DNA from: Deltaproteobacteria bacterium
GTDB taxonomy: Bacteria; Desulfobacterota; Desulfobacteria; Desulfobacterales; Desulfatirhabdiaceae
Length of the DNA stretch: 64,000 nucleotides
Direction of reading: 5' to 3'
NCBI GenBank assembly: GCA_016219185.1
Contig: JACRBZ010000011.1
Location: 1 to 64,000, forward strand
Made by a program: the position numbers and the translations under genes. Below are positions 25,300 to 34,342 of this stretch, one piece after another (positions within the stretch are counted from its first letter, which is position 1; each line of letters opens with the position of its first letter). A model generated the notes under the pieces. That model did no database searches and had not been told where the DNA came from. It saw only the letters and a program-made list of their open reading frames with translations.

Positions 25300-26323
25300 C
25301 ACACCTCTTCGGGAGTTTGCGTGCGGCGTCCCTGGCAGCCCTGACCATGCCGCGTATGTTTTCGGGCAGCGTGGTGGTGGGCAGTCCGCATGCAGGGGCC
25401 AGGATGGCGGATATTTCCACGGCCCTTCTGGAAGCCCTGTAAACCTTGTCTTCATTTGAAACAGCCATCATATGCGTGGAAACATTGCCCATGAGTGTTC
25501 TTTGCGGAAAATGGTCTTTAAGCTTGCGAAGGCTCACGATTGAATCGACGGATAGCGCGTCCCAGGGGATTGCGGCCAGTTCCTCCACCAGGGGCAGGAT
25601 ATTCCCGCATATGTGAAGCACCGCCGGTTTGCCGCAGGCCTTGATCGCCCGGATGATCGCGTTAAGGGGCAGAGCCACAAATTTTCTGAAAAGCTCTCCC
25701 CCGATGATTTCCCCGGATGATCCGGGATCGGCCAGGACTATCACATCCGCACCCGCCGCAATCTGTCTTTGGGCAAACCTCACCAGGTGCCCGGTGATGT
25801 GCTCGAATGCTCCGGCGATCTTATCTTTATCTTTTGCCATGGCCCGATACACAACGCTGGGCTCCACCAGAGAGGTGAGTAGCGATGTCGGGCCGATCAG
25901 GTTCCCGATCACCGGCACATCGCCTCCGGCCAGCCTGGAGATTGCATCGAGCGTGACCCGGTGGCGCAGGCAGGGGACGGGATCCATGGCAAGCACCTCA
26001 TCCAGACTGGATGCAGGATACCGTATTACCCGAGGCTCCTTGAGAGGATTGCCGAGATCGACGCCGGCGCCGAAGTCTTCGGCTTCCACGGTCATGCAGA
26101 AGGGAACCCCATAGTTGTCGAGTTCGCACGTCCGCTGAAGATGGATCGCGTATTCGGCCATCGCGGCCGCATCAATATGAAGCGCCGGATACGCAAGGCT
26201 TGCCTGCCGCAGAATCGCGTAAAGACTCCCGGCCATCATCCCGCCCGGGATAACGACCGGTGGTCTGTCCACGGCATCCCCCCGGAGAGCGCTCATCAGT
26301 CTTTGTCGGGATGTCATTTCCAT
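25292..26323 (-). CDS. UroD-family corrinoid methyltransferase (MtaA/MtbA-like)
   Basis: A 343-residue uroporphyrinogen-decarboxylase-fold protein. Likely zinc ligands are in VLHICGN (His and Cys) and APACGLPTTTLPEN near the C-terminus, as in MtaA/MtbA and CmuA methyltransferases rather than true HemE. It lacks the HemE arginine-rich N-terminal signature and lies in a methyl-transfer operon between a binding protein and the corrinoid activator. It either demethylates the substrate onto the corrinoid protein or moves methyl from corrinoid to an acceptor. Two different UroD-like genes in the operon fit this division of labour. Confidence 0.86.
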   Translation of the reverse strand: MEMTSRQRLMSALRGDAVDRPPVVIPGGMMAGSLYAILRQASLAYPALHIDAAAMAEYAIHLQRTCELDNYGVPFCMTVEAEDFGAGVDLGNPLKEPRVIRYPASSLDEVLAMDPVPCLRHRVTLDAISRLAGGDVPVIGNLIGPTSLLTSLVEPSVVYRAMAKDKDKIAGAFEHITGHLVRFAQRQIAAGADVIVLADPGSSGEIIGGELFRKFVALPLNAIIRAIKACGKPAVLHICGNILPLVEELAAIPWDALSVDSIVSLRKLKDHFPQRTLMGNVSTHMMAVSNEDKVYRASRRAVEISAILAPACGLPTTTLPENIRGMVRAARDAARKLPKRCDV

Positions 26324-26329
26324 CCGGGT

Positions 26330-27283
26330 TTAGTAGTCCTGATCGATTACGATGGCAAAACGCCCATCCACCAGATCGTCAACCCTGACCTCGCCCTCCA
26401 CAAGTTTGTAATCCTGAAAAATTTGGACCATTTTCTCCAGGCCGTATTTATAAATGGTGATGGGCATGTCAAATTTCGGCAAGGCGTACGCATCCTTGAA
26501 TTTGAATGCGGCCAGATCCATATGCGTTTCCCTGGCCAGTATCTGAATGGCCTCGTCCCTGTGTTCATGAATGAAAAGACGGGCAAGCAGGATGCCGTCT
26601 ACAAATTTTTTGATGGCCGCGGGATGCTGTTTGGCAAAATCCTCCTTGAACCACCACCCGCAAGAATTGAAGAGGTATTTGCTGATGGTGGAGCTGTGCA
26701 CCTTTTTGATCTTGTCTCCATACATGGGGATAAAATATTTCTCACCGGTTGCAACATCCACCTGGCCGCTGAGCAGGGCCGAAAGGGCCAGGTCTTCGGT
26801 TTGAACATCAATGACTTCCGCATTGATCTTGTATTTATCCAGATCATGCCGGAGCGCCAGCCAGGGGCCGGACGGCCGGGGCTTGTTAGCGATTTTTTTG
26901 CCTTCGAAATCCTTGATGGAATTGATCGGCGAGTCCTTTCGTGCGTAGAGATCAAAAGTGGAGTTGCCGTTGCCGGCCACCTGCACCATCCTGACCCCTT
27001 TGGAGTAGGCGGTAAAGGCCCCGGATGAGGCAAGGAAACAGCCGTCCACATCGCCCGCATGAATCAGGGAAATAATGGTTGCCGTGCCCCCCTTGACCGT
27101 GACCGGCTCAAAATCGAGTCCCAGGAGATCAAAATAGCCTTTCAGCTTTGCGATCGTCACATCCATGGTGATATCGTAGGTGCTGGTGACCACGCGCATC
27201 TTATCTTTTTCCAGGGCCATGGCCGGCATAATTGTCACAAGCAGCCCCAGAACAGCAACAAACCCAATAATCCGTTTTTTCAT
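26330..27283 (-). CDS. TauA/SsuA-like periplasmic substrate-binding protein
   Basis: 317 residues from the ATG at 27283, which begins a Sec signal peptide (MKKRIIGFVAVLGLLVTIMPAMA). Typical NMT1/TauA features follow: YFDLLGLDFEPVTVKGGTAT, AGDVDGCFLASSGAF and SGQVDVATGEKYFI. It is the receptor of the importer encoded by the next two genes upstream. The ligand is unknown; by context a small methylated organic compound. It starts within the operon, 34 bases from the permease stop. Confidence 0.88.
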   Translation of the reverse strand: MKKRIIGFVAVLGLLVTIMPAMALEKDKMRVVTSTYDITMDVTIAKLKGYFDLLGLDFEPVTVKGGTATIISLIHAGDVDGCFLASSGAFTAYSKGVRMVQVAGNGNSTFDLYARKDSPINSIKDFEGKKIANKPRPSGPWLALRHDLDKYKINAEVIDVQTEDLALSALLSGQVDVATGEKYFIPMYGDKIKKVHSSTISKYLFNSCGWWFKEDFAKQHPAAIKKFVDGILLARLFIHEHRDEAIQILARETHMDLAAFKFKDAYALPKFDMPITIYKYGLEKMVQIFQDYKLVEGEVRVDDLVDGRFAIVIDQDY

Positions 27284-27317
27284 TTGCAATGATTTCCTCT
27301 TTTTTAATGTTTGGTGT

Positions 27318-28106
27318 TTACCGGGAAAGGGTCTTGCCTTTTTGCCAGGGCATGACCTTTTTCTCGGTGTAGCGGACAAACCAGTCCAGGCTGAAACCGA
27401 GAATGCCAACCACGATGAGTGTCATGAACATGGTGGACGTGTTCAACCTTTCCCTTGCATCTTCAAGAAGATATCCCAGGCCGTCATTGCCCGAGATGAT
27501 CTCGACAAAAAGCAGCACCACGAAAGATGACGTGGAAGCGATGCGAATACCCGCATATATGGAAGGCAACGCCGAGGGCAAGATGACGCCGAACAATATC
27601 TGCCGGTCATTGGCTCCCAGAGACCGTGCGGATTTGACCAGCAGGCTGTCCACATTCTGAACCCCTTCCAGCGTGGGGATGACAGTATAAAAAAACGCGC
27701 CCAGTCCGATCAGTACCACTTTGGGTAAATCCCCGAATCCGAACCACACGATCAGCAGCGGAGCCAGGGCAGTTTTGGGAATGGCACGAACGAAGTTGAT
27801 GACAAAGTCGAAGAAATCCTCCAGGCGTTCAAACCATCCCAGCAGGATGCCGGAGGTGATTCCCAGGGTCGAACCGATCAAGAAGCCGATCGCGCACCTT
27901 CGCAGGCTCACAAAAACATGCCGGAAGATTTCGCCGCTAATGGCATAACTCACAAAGTCGGACCCCACGGCTCCGAGTTTGGGAAGGAGAATGGGGGAAA
28001 CGTTTCCACGGGTGGTGGCAATCATCCAAACAATGAAGACTGCGGCTGGTAGCACGCATTTCAGCAAGAGTTTCCCCGCTGACTTTTTGAGCTCACGACT
28101 ATTCAT
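27318..28106 (-). CDS. TauC/SsuC-like ABC permease
   Basis: 262 residues from the ATG at 28106, overlapping the ATPase stop by 8 bases. Six or so hydrophobic segments and the conserved permease loop (KSARSLGANDRQILFGVILPSALP) are present. The site homologous to the UGA of the SAO permease is an ordinary sense codon here (SSFVVLLFVEIISGNDGLGY), which makes the TGA in the other permease stand out. Inner-membrane channel of the operon's importer. Confidence 0.9.
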   Translation of the reverse strand: MNSRELKKSAGKLLLKCVLPAAVFIVWMIATTRGNVSPILLPKLGAVGSDFVSYAISGEIFRHVFVSLRRCAIGFLIGSTLGITSGILLGWFERLEDFFDFVINFVRAIPKTALAPLLIVWFGFGDLPKVVLIGLGAFFYTVIPTLEGVQNVDSLLVKSARSLGANDRQILFGVILPSALPSIYAGIRIASTSSFVVLLFVEIISGNDGLGYLLEDARERLNTSTMFMTLIVVGILGFSLDWFVRYTEKKVMPWQKGKTLSR

Positions 28107-28896
28107 GCCGGCACTCGCTTTCCGGGTCCAAAGTTTTCTTGCCGTTCTCCGAGAGCAGCAGCCGCACGTGAAGTTCCGTCTTTCGAAAACTTTCCCCCAG
28201 GCGGACCTTGAAATCCCTCGGTCTTTCAATTTCGATGGGAATCAAATCCTTGATGGCCCCAGGACATTTGGACATGACAACAACCCGGTCGGACAGGAAT
28301 ATGGCTTCCCCCACATCGTGGGTCACAAAGACAATGGTCACGCCCGTCTGCTTCCACAAATTGAGGAGCTCCCGCTGGCAGATTTCCCGGGTTTGAGCGT
28401 CCAATGCGGCAAACGGCTCATCCAGGAGCAGTATATCCGGACTGTTTGCCAGAGCTCTTGCCAGGGCGACCCGCTGCTGCATGCCTCCCGACAATTCATG
28501 CGGGTAGAACTTTTCAAAGCCGTTCAGGTTCACCATCTCGATATGCTGACGCGATATCTCGTTTCTTGTTTTTCTGGCGATTCCCCGAATCTTGAGTCCG
28601 TATTCGATGTTTTTTTGAACCGTCAGCCAGGGGAAAAGTCCATACTGTTGGAAAACGATGGCCAGATGCGATTGTCTCTTTTCAATGGCAAGGCCGTCGA
28701 TGGAGATCTCACCGCTGCTGCGCGCTTGCAATCCGGCGATGATTTCCAGGAGCGTTGACTTGCCGCAGCCGCTGGGTCCCAGCACCGATACGAATTCTCC
28801 TGCGGCAACTTCGAGATTCAGGCTGTCAAGGGCCACGAAATTCTCCCTTGCGCCGTTGATGTATTCCTTCCGGAGGTCTTTGATGGTCAGCTTCAT
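28099..28896 (-). CDS. TauB/SsuB-like ABC ATPase
   Basis: 265 residues from the ATG at 28896. Walker A GPSGCGKST, Q-loop FQQYGLFPWLT, signature LSGGMQQRVALARAL, Walker B LLLDEPFAALD and the H-loop VTHDVGEA are complete. The longer frame upstream of 28896 translates the neighbouring methyltransferase gene and was rejected. Energises the importer with the permease at 27.3-28.1 kb. Confidence 0.92.
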   Translation of the reverse strand: MKLTIKDLRKEYINGARENFVALDSLNLEVAAGEFVSVLGPSGCGKSTLLEIIAGLQARSSGEISIDGLAIEKRQSHLAIVFQQYGLFPWLTVQKNIEYGLKIRGIARKTRNEISRQHIEMVNLNGFEKFYPHELSGGMQQRVALARALANSPDILLLDEPFAALDAQTREICQRELLNLWKQTGVTIVFVTHDVGEAIFLSDRVVVMSKCPGAIKDLIPIEIERPRDFKVRLGESFRKTELHVRLLLSENGKKTLDPESECRHE

Positions 28897-28945
28897 CGGT
28901 GAATGCCCCGCTTCCCGCGAATTATGGAACAAATGGGTCGGTGCA

Positions 28946-30016
28946 TCAGTAATACCCGTGCATAAAAAGAGTGTGAGCCAGGGCTTCCAGATTCTCCAGC
29001 GGTGTATCGGGTGGAAATTCACAGGCGGGCATAAGCATGAAACCCCCGGGGTGTTTCATGCCGGCAGTCAGGCATCGCCCGACCTCCGCGATCACAGCCT
29101 CCCGGGATCCCTTGTGGAGAACGCCGTTGTTCACATTGCCGCCGAGGATATGGGTCTTACCGATGACGACGCCTGTCTTTTCAAGGTCCATTTCATGTCC
29201 GATGGAAAATACCGTGCGGGGGGGAAGCGGGATATCCGCCCAGTGGGCCAGGTTGGCGGTGTGGTCGCCGCATAGATGAACCACCACGTTTGCAATCCCT
29301 GCCGATCGGTAAAAATCAAAGATCTCCCGAATATAGGGTTTTGCGTATGTCACGAACATCTCGACCGGAATCAACTGGTTGGATTCCATGGGTACTCCGG
29401 CAAACACGCTGCAGTTTCGGGCGCCATGCTTTTTGATGGTCTTTTCGGCGGTCCGGATGATGAAACGGGTGACTTTTTGCTGCAGATTATGAACGGCTTC
29501 CGGATAGCGCACCAGCCATTTGAGAAAATTCGCCCGCCCCACAATACCGGCGGAAAACGTGGTGGGCGTGCCTCCCGGAAGCGATGCCGGGAACCCCTGC
29601 CGGCGACTGAGGGTGTTGAATTGATCCACAAGCGGGTTCATGCCCGCTGTTTCAGGGTCCGGTTCCAAAAGCGTGTCCACCTGATGCGGCTCATGTAGCA
29701 GGGGCTCGGAACCGGGGGCGATGAAACGGTTGTTGTCCGGCCAGATGATTTTTCCGCCAAACTCCCATGCGCCCCGGTCCGCCCATCCATAAGTGGGACG
29801 GCCGTTCATCCATGGATAAGCCTGCATGAGATGCATGCCCGCTGCAAAAGCTTTTTCCGGATTGCGGTAGAACTCACCCCTGTCGATGCCGAAGATCCTT
29901 GCGGAAAACCCCATTGAAAATGGATTGAAAGGCACTCTGTCCATGGGCTCCCCGGCAATGAGCGCCATGAGACGCTCTCTGGGGGTCAAGGTGTCTTTTT
30001 CGATAAAACCGCTCAT
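28946..30016 (-). CDS. second UroD-family methyltransferase
   Basis: 356 residues from the ATG at 30016, overlapping the upstream Mo-oxidoreductase stop by 4 bases (ATGA). UroD fold with zinc-ligand motifs VVVHLCGDH and LMPACEFPPDTPLEN. Only about a quarter of residues look shared with the UroD-like protein at 25.3-26.3 kb, so the two likely act on different partners (substrate to corrinoid, corrinoid to tetrahydrofolate or thiol). The N-terminus TLTPRERLMALIAGEPMDRV is the usual start of this family. Confidence 0.86.
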   Translation of the reverse strand: MSGFIEKDTLTPRERLMALIAGEPMDRVPFNPFSMGFSARIFGIDRGEFYRNPEKAFAAGMHLMQAYPWMNGRPTYGWADRGAWEFGGKIIWPDNNRFIAPGSEPLLHEPHQVDTLLEPDPETAGMNPLVDQFNTLSRRQGFPASLPGGTPTTFSAGIVGRANFLKWLVRYPEAVHNLQQKVTRFIIRTAEKTIKKHGARNCSVFAGVPMESNQLIPVEMFVTYAKPYIREIFDFYRSAGIANVVVHLCGDHTANLAHWADIPLPPRTVFSIGHEMDLEKTGVVIGKTHILGGNVNNGVLHKGSREAVIAEVGRCLTAGMKHPGGFMLMPACEFPPDTPLENLEALAHTLFMHGYY

Positions 30017-32022
30017 CGGTCCGTCTTTCTGTCGACTCTGGCGGGAAGAGCCCGCATCCAGGGAAAGCCCGACAGGGGATCGAGGTGTTGGAGACCGGTA
30101 ATTTCGTTGACATTGGCTTCCACCCACCCATGCGTCATTCGCAGGCAGTCCGGACGCACCTCCGGGGTGAGCCTCACGCAAAGCTCGATACTGCCATCCC
30201 GGGTGGAAAGCCGGACCCTGTCTCCGTCTCCGATACCGAGGCGAGACGCCGCATCGGTATGTATATCCAATAAAGGCTCCGGCATTGTCGCTTTGCAGGT
30301 GGGGCTCTGCCTGAACTGGCTGTGCTGGTAGCACGGCACGCGATCTCCGGTGCTCAGCCAGAAAGGAAATTCATCATCAGGACCGTATGGCAGCCTGAAA
30401 GAATCCGGGGTAGGTAATGCGGGATTCCCCGTTGCTTCCACGGACCGGGAATAATAATGCACCTTTCCGTCAGGCGTGTTCCAGGCGCCTTTCCTGGTTT
30501 TTTCAGGTTGATATTCCACCGTCGCGGATGGGCTGTTTAAAAGATCGTCGAGAGTTATGCCGCTAACCGACAGCCTGTGCATCAAGGCATCCCGATTGTC
30601 TTCCCAGGGAAGCAGATTGCCGAGTCCGAGAGCCCCGGCAAGCCGGAAAAGGAACTTCCATGTGGGCCAACCCATGCCCGAGGACGCCACCGGCCGAATC
30701 AATCCCAAATGGGGCTGTCCCATCCGGCCATAGTCAATCAATTCCAGATTTTCCAGGAAGGATGCGGCCGGAAAAACCAGATCCGCCATTTGCGCGGTCG
30801 GGGTCATGAAAAGATCGAAGACCGCCATGAAATCAAGTTTTTCAAAGGCCCTGCGATACGTTTGCGTATTGGGAAAGGTCAGCAGGGGGTTGCCTCCCAC
30901 GACCAGCATGGCGCGAACCGGATAGGGAACATCGTCCAGGATGGCCCGTGGCAGATACATGCCCTGGCCCTGGCCCAGGTTGGCCGTAAAAAGCGGCCTT
31001 TCAATTTTGCCGATCGGGTCCGCCATGACGGGGTATCGGTCCATTCCCGGAAGCGGGGCAAGAAGCGATGCCATGGGCGCCGTGACGGCTTCAGGATCCA
31101 GAATCGTTAAAAGAGACGCAATGGCGCGTACCGTCTGAACACCGTTTGGCTGCAATTCGAGACCCGATCCGGTCTGTATCCAGCCGGGCAAATTATCGAA
31201 AATCAAAGATGCTGCTTCCCAAAACCTGTTTTCTTCGATCCCGGTGGGTTTAAGGAGGTCCGTGAGGGGAATGCCGGAAACCAGTTTCTTCAGATCATCC
31301 CATCCATTGCTGAGTGCCTGCGAGGACGCGATATGTCGATTCTCGATGGCGAACTTGATAAATGCCAGGGCAAGGAACCCGTCCGAGCCGGGTGTGATGG
31401 AAAGGTGATAATCCGCCAGTTTTGCCGTATTCGTGGTTGAAGGGTCAATGACGATGAGCTTTGTTCCCGCTTTCAAGGACTTTTTCAGGGCGCCGGCGGA
31501 CCTGGCAAGCGCCACGGCAGGGTTGGCCCCCCATATGATCGCCGTTTTTATCCTGGCGTAATCCGGTGCGGGCATTCCGCCGCAGGTCAATCTAAAACCC
31601 AAGGTCATGGCGAAGTGACAGAGACTTCCGACCGTAATGTAGTTGGGGGTTCCGAAGCCATGCGCGAGATGACTCATGTACTGAGAGATTTCCTGATGTT
31701 TCAGGGATTCCCCCTTGTAGAATACAACGCTTTGCGGACCGTGATTCTGTCGGCAGCGATCCAACCGGTAAGCCAGGATTGACAAAGCATCCTCATAGGA
31801 AATTTCTGTCCAGCTAGACCTTTTTTTCAACAGCGGTTGACGCAACCGGTGGGGGGAGGCGTATATCTCGCCGTAGTTCTTCCCTCGAAGACATACGAAC
31901 CCCCGGCTGATGGGATGCCGGGGATTTCCGGTTATGTGAATATCACCGCCATGATCCTGTATCAATATACCGCAATTTTCTTTGCAGACATGACATATGG
32001 ATGGGGTATGGTTAGATTTCAA
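30013..32022 (-). CDS. molybdopterin (bis-MGD) oxidoreductase, DMSO-reductase family
   Basis: A 669-residue single-subunit-type molybdoenzyme. The N-terminal [4Fe-4S] motif CHVCKENC with a fourth Cys at GFVCLRG is complete. The likely Mo ligand Cys lies in TVGSLCHFAMT. Further bis-MGD contacts are IIWGANPAVALARS, VVGGNPLLTFPNTQ and the C-terminal MopB-binding domain (GIGDGDRVRLSTRDG). It lacks a Tat signal, so it is cytoplasmic. It is the first gene of the methyltransferase operon. In this setting it could oxidise or reduce the demethylation product or the substrate itself. The exact reaction cannot be assigned; close relatives are often annotated generically. Confidence 0.9.
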   Translation of the reverse strand: MKSNHTPSICHVCKENCGILIQDHGGDIHITGNPRHPISRGFVCLRGKNYGEIYASPHRLRQPLLKKRSSWTEISYEDALSILAYRLDRCRQNHGPQSVVFYKGESLKHQEISQYMSHLAHGFGTPNYITVGSLCHFAMTLGFRLTCGGMPAPDYARIKTAIIWGANPAVALARSAGALKKSLKAGTKLIVIDPSTTNTAKLADYHLSITPGSDGFLALAFIKFAIENRHIASSQALSNGWDDLKKLVSGIPLTDLLKPTGIEENRFWEAASLIFDNLPGWIQTGSGLELQPNGVQTVRAIASLLTILDPEAVTAPMASLLAPLPGMDRYPVMADPIGKIERPLFTANLGQGQGMYLPRAILDDVPYPVRAMLVVGGNPLLTFPNTQTYRRAFEKLDFMAVFDLFMTPTAQMADLVFPAASFLENLELIDYGRMGQPHLGLIRPVASSGMGWPTWKFLFRLAGALGLGNLLPWEDNRDALMHRLSVSGITLDDLLNSPSATVEYQPEKTRKGAWNTPDGKVHYYSRSVEATGNPALPTPDSFRLPYGPDDEFPFWLSTGDRVPCYQHSQFRQSPTCKATMPEPLLDIHTDAASRLGIGDGDRVRLSTRDGSIELCVRLTPEVRPDCLRMTHGWVEANVNEITGLQHLDPLSGFPWMRALPARVDRKTDR

Positions 32023-32071
32023 AATGTTATTTCCTTTTGACGAATCATCACTTCATTGAGTTGACGTGTTA

Positions 32072-32124
32072 TTTACATTATAAATAATTATAAGTCTAAT
32101 TCAAAAAAGCTATATAAAGGTGGG
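32072..32124 (-). promoter_or_regulatory. promoter/operator element of the methyltransferase operon
   Basis: Matches the block at 22872-22924 at 42 of 53 positions in the same orientation relative to the downstream gene. On the minus strand: TAGACT, 17-base spacer TATAATTATTTATAATG, TAAATA. It lies about 50 bases upstream of the Mo-oxidoreductase start, the same distance as the other copy from saoT. Confidence 0.65.
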
Positions 32125-32500
32125 ATTTATAGCAATAACTTATTTAAGCATTGCATTCATGTTCGATCGAGAGCGCTGCATTCAATTAATTTACCGGAGG
32201 TATATTTATGAAATTCAACCTTTGCTGAAGACTGACAGCCCCATCAAACCGGAGATTCAGCTCAGCGTTTATGGGCAGATTCTGGAGTCGCAAAAAAAGA
32301 CGCAGTAAGGTGTGGGGGGGCCTTTCCAAGGTTGCCTGATGACAACCGGGCACGGTTCGGGAAGATGCGATAAACTTTATTTTTGTAGGGGTTCAATATT
32401 TTGAACCCCTTCCCTGCTTTCCGTGTTTTCCGCGGAGAGTTTTTTGATATGGCCCGGGTTATAATCAACGCCCGGGATTCACTTATCCGTTTATTGTCGA
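32125..32500. other. intergenic stretch with a strong ribosome-binding site but no clear gene
   Basis: CCGGAGGTATATTT precedes an ATG at about 32208 whose frame gives only MKFNLC before a TGA. A different frame over the same bases reads KTDSPIKPEIQLSVYGQILES and looks more protein-like but lacks a start near the ribosome-binding site. It may be a frameshifted small gene. At 32387-32410 AGGGGTTCAA/TTGAACCCCT forms a 10-bp hairpin with a 4-base loop that could be a terminator. Confidence 0.35.
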
Positions 32501-32818
32501 TCAATCAGAGCAACAGGACCCGGTTGTTCCGCAACTGGAGCACCCTGAAGAAAATTTAATGGCGCAATCCAGCTTGAAGCCATTTGGCAGGAAATCGACT
32601 TTAATGGGTTTGGCTTTCTCCATGAACTGCTTGTCAACGATATAGGTGAATCCGTCAATTTCAAACACGTCATCCGTGGTTTTTTGCTCATCCAGGGCCA
32701 TTGCCAGGCTTGGCCCGCCGCAGCCGCCTTCATTGATGAAAATACGAATGGGTACAATTTCCTTGCCTTTGAAATATTCAACGATCTGGTTTGTCGCTGA
32801 TGCCGTAACCTCAACCAT
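32501..32818 (-). CDS. IscA/HesB-like protein with Cys-rich tail
   Basis: 105 residues from the ATG at 32818 (TTGGAGGATATC upstream). The HesB-like core includes PIRIFINEGGCGGPSLAMALDEQ and DGFTYIVDKQF. It ends GCSSCGTTGSCCSD. Anaerobes have a branch of this family in which conserved Cys are replaced or supplemented by Sec; all positions here are ordinary codons. Probably binds an Fe-S cluster or soft metal; the role is not established. Stands alone. Confidence 0.8.
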   Translation of the reverse strand: MVEVTASATNQIVEYFKGKEIVPIRIFINEGGCGGPSLAMALDEQKTTDDVFEIDGFTYIVDKQFMEKAKPIKVDFLPNGFKLDCAIKFSSGCSSCGTTGSCCSD

Positions 32819-32988
32819 GATATCCTCCAATATAAATAATGAATAATAAATAGAAATATAATGCATAAAATGAATAGCAACTATACGTATTCATTATCTT
32901 AATTAACCTTCAATGTAGAAGTTGTCAATGGCAAATCGGCATGGATGCCTGATGATCGCGGGCAGCGGGCATTTACGGGAGCATATCG

Positions 32989-33189
32989 ATGAAATACTGG
33001 TTGATGAAATCCGAGCCGACAACGTTTGGGATCGATGACCTGATGGCGCGTCCGGACGGGATCGATCACTGGGATGGCGTGCGCAACTACCAGGCGCGAA
33101 ACTTTCTGCGCTTATCGATTCAGCCGGTGACCCAAAGCGAGTTTGATTTTATCGTCGCGCTTGACCGCGCGGACCTTCCCGGAAGTTAA
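32989..33189 (+). pseudogene. EVE-domain gene with an internal deletion
   Basis: The first ~42 residues (MKYWLMKSEPTTFGIDDL, then HWDGVRNYQARNFLR) are the N-terminus of an EVE (PUA-like, modified-base-binding) protein. The remainder (LSIQPVTQSEFDFIVAL) matches the C-terminus of the same family. About 80 residues normally in between are missing and the joint is in frame. The 66-residue product would lack the binding pocket, so the gene is probably dead. Its stop overlaps the convergent AraC gene. Confidence 0.8.
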
Positions 33190-34199
33190 CCACCATTTCC
33201 GGACCGCCCCGTTGCCCGATCCTTCTGCCGGGTGAATTTATTCCGGTATTCCCTGGGCGACAGGCCGGTGTATTCTTTGAATAATTTACGGAAGGTGCTG
33301 CTGTTTTCATAGCCGATGGCCCGGGTGATTTCATCAACCGTGTCCGGCCTTGTTTCCAGGATTCTTTTGGCTGTTTCGATGCGCATCTGCTGCAGGCAAT
33401 TCAACGGAGATTCGCCGGTGGCTTTCTTGAACCGGCGGATAAAATGCCGGGGACTGATCCCCACCTGTCCGGCAAGGGCTTCCATGCTCATGTTTTCCGT
33501 CAGATGGGCTTCCATCCACTGCTGTGCCTTGAGAATTCCGTCATCGCCATGGCCTTTATAAACATTGAATATGGCGTAGGAAGCCTGGCTTACCCGGCTG
33601 GAATCCACCAGAAAGGCTTTGGAACACTGGGACGCCAGTTCGGACGAGCCAAAGGTTTCAATGATATGAAGCCCCAGATTGTAGAATGCGGACACGGCTC
33701 CGGAACAGATCAGGCCTTTATCCCGGGTGAGAATGCGTTCCGGTTTCAAAATGACTTTGGGGTAGCGGCGTCGAAAAAGCCGGGCAAAGACCCAGTTGGT
33801 GGTTGCCAGTCTGCCATCCAGCAAACCGGTTTCCGCCAGAACAAATGTGCCGGTGCACAGAGCTGCGATGGACACGCCCTGCTCGTACCGGTCCGTTATC
33901 CAGTTGAGCATGCCTTTTGCATTTTCGGGAAGAAGTTCCACATTGGGCAGAAAGGGCGGGATGATGATGAGATCGGTTTGTTCAAGATCCGTGAAACCGC
34001 CATCCGGCGTGATCTGAAATCCGCCGCTGACACAAACGGCTTTTCCATCCGGGCTCAGGATCCGTGTTTCAAATAACGGTTCTGTTTTCTTACCGGTATT
34101 TGCTGAATGCCAGAGATTGGCGATGGTAAAGCTGTCAATCAATCCGGAAATCCCTGAAAAACCGCAGCCGTCAGCCGCAATAAAGCTGATTTTTGCCAC
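33186..34199 (-). CDS. GlxA-type AraC-family transcription regulator
   Basis: 337 residues: an N-terminal DJ-1/PfpI amidase-like domain (about 1-190, with IAALCTGTFVLAETGLLDG holding the nucleophile-elbow Cys), then a C-terminal AraC double helix-turn-helix (from about 230: MSMEALAGQVGISPRHFIRR, then IGYENSSTFRKLFKEYTGLS). This is the FtrA/GlxA architecture. It is divergently transcribed from the Fe-S protein gene starting at 34343, so that gene is its likeliest target. Confidence 0.93.
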   Translation of the reverse strand: MAKISFIAADGCGFSGISGLIDSFTIANLWHSANTGKKTEPLFETRILSPDGKAVCVSGGFQITPDGGFTDLEQTDLIIIPPFLPNVELLPENAKGMLNWITDRYEQGVSIAALCTGTFVLAETGLLDGRLATTNWVFARLFRRRYPKVILKPERILTRDKGLICSGAVSAFYNLGLHIIETFGSSELASQCSKAFLVDSSRVSQASYAIFNVYKGHGDDGILKAQQWMEAHLTENMSMEALAGQVGISPRHFIRRFKKATGESPLNCLQQMRIETAKRILETRPDTVDEITRAIGYENSSTFRKLFKEYTGLSPREYRNKFTRQKDRATGRSGNGG

Positions 34200-34342
34200 C
34201 GCTTACTCCTTTCTTCCATCGTGCGTTCCGGTTAAACGCCAAATTATTATGTCTGTTTTGGAACGCTATTTGTCATTTATGCCGCTTTTGAATCGTTCTG
34301 TCAAATGGTATGATTCGACAAAAAAACAGACAGGAGGGAAAC

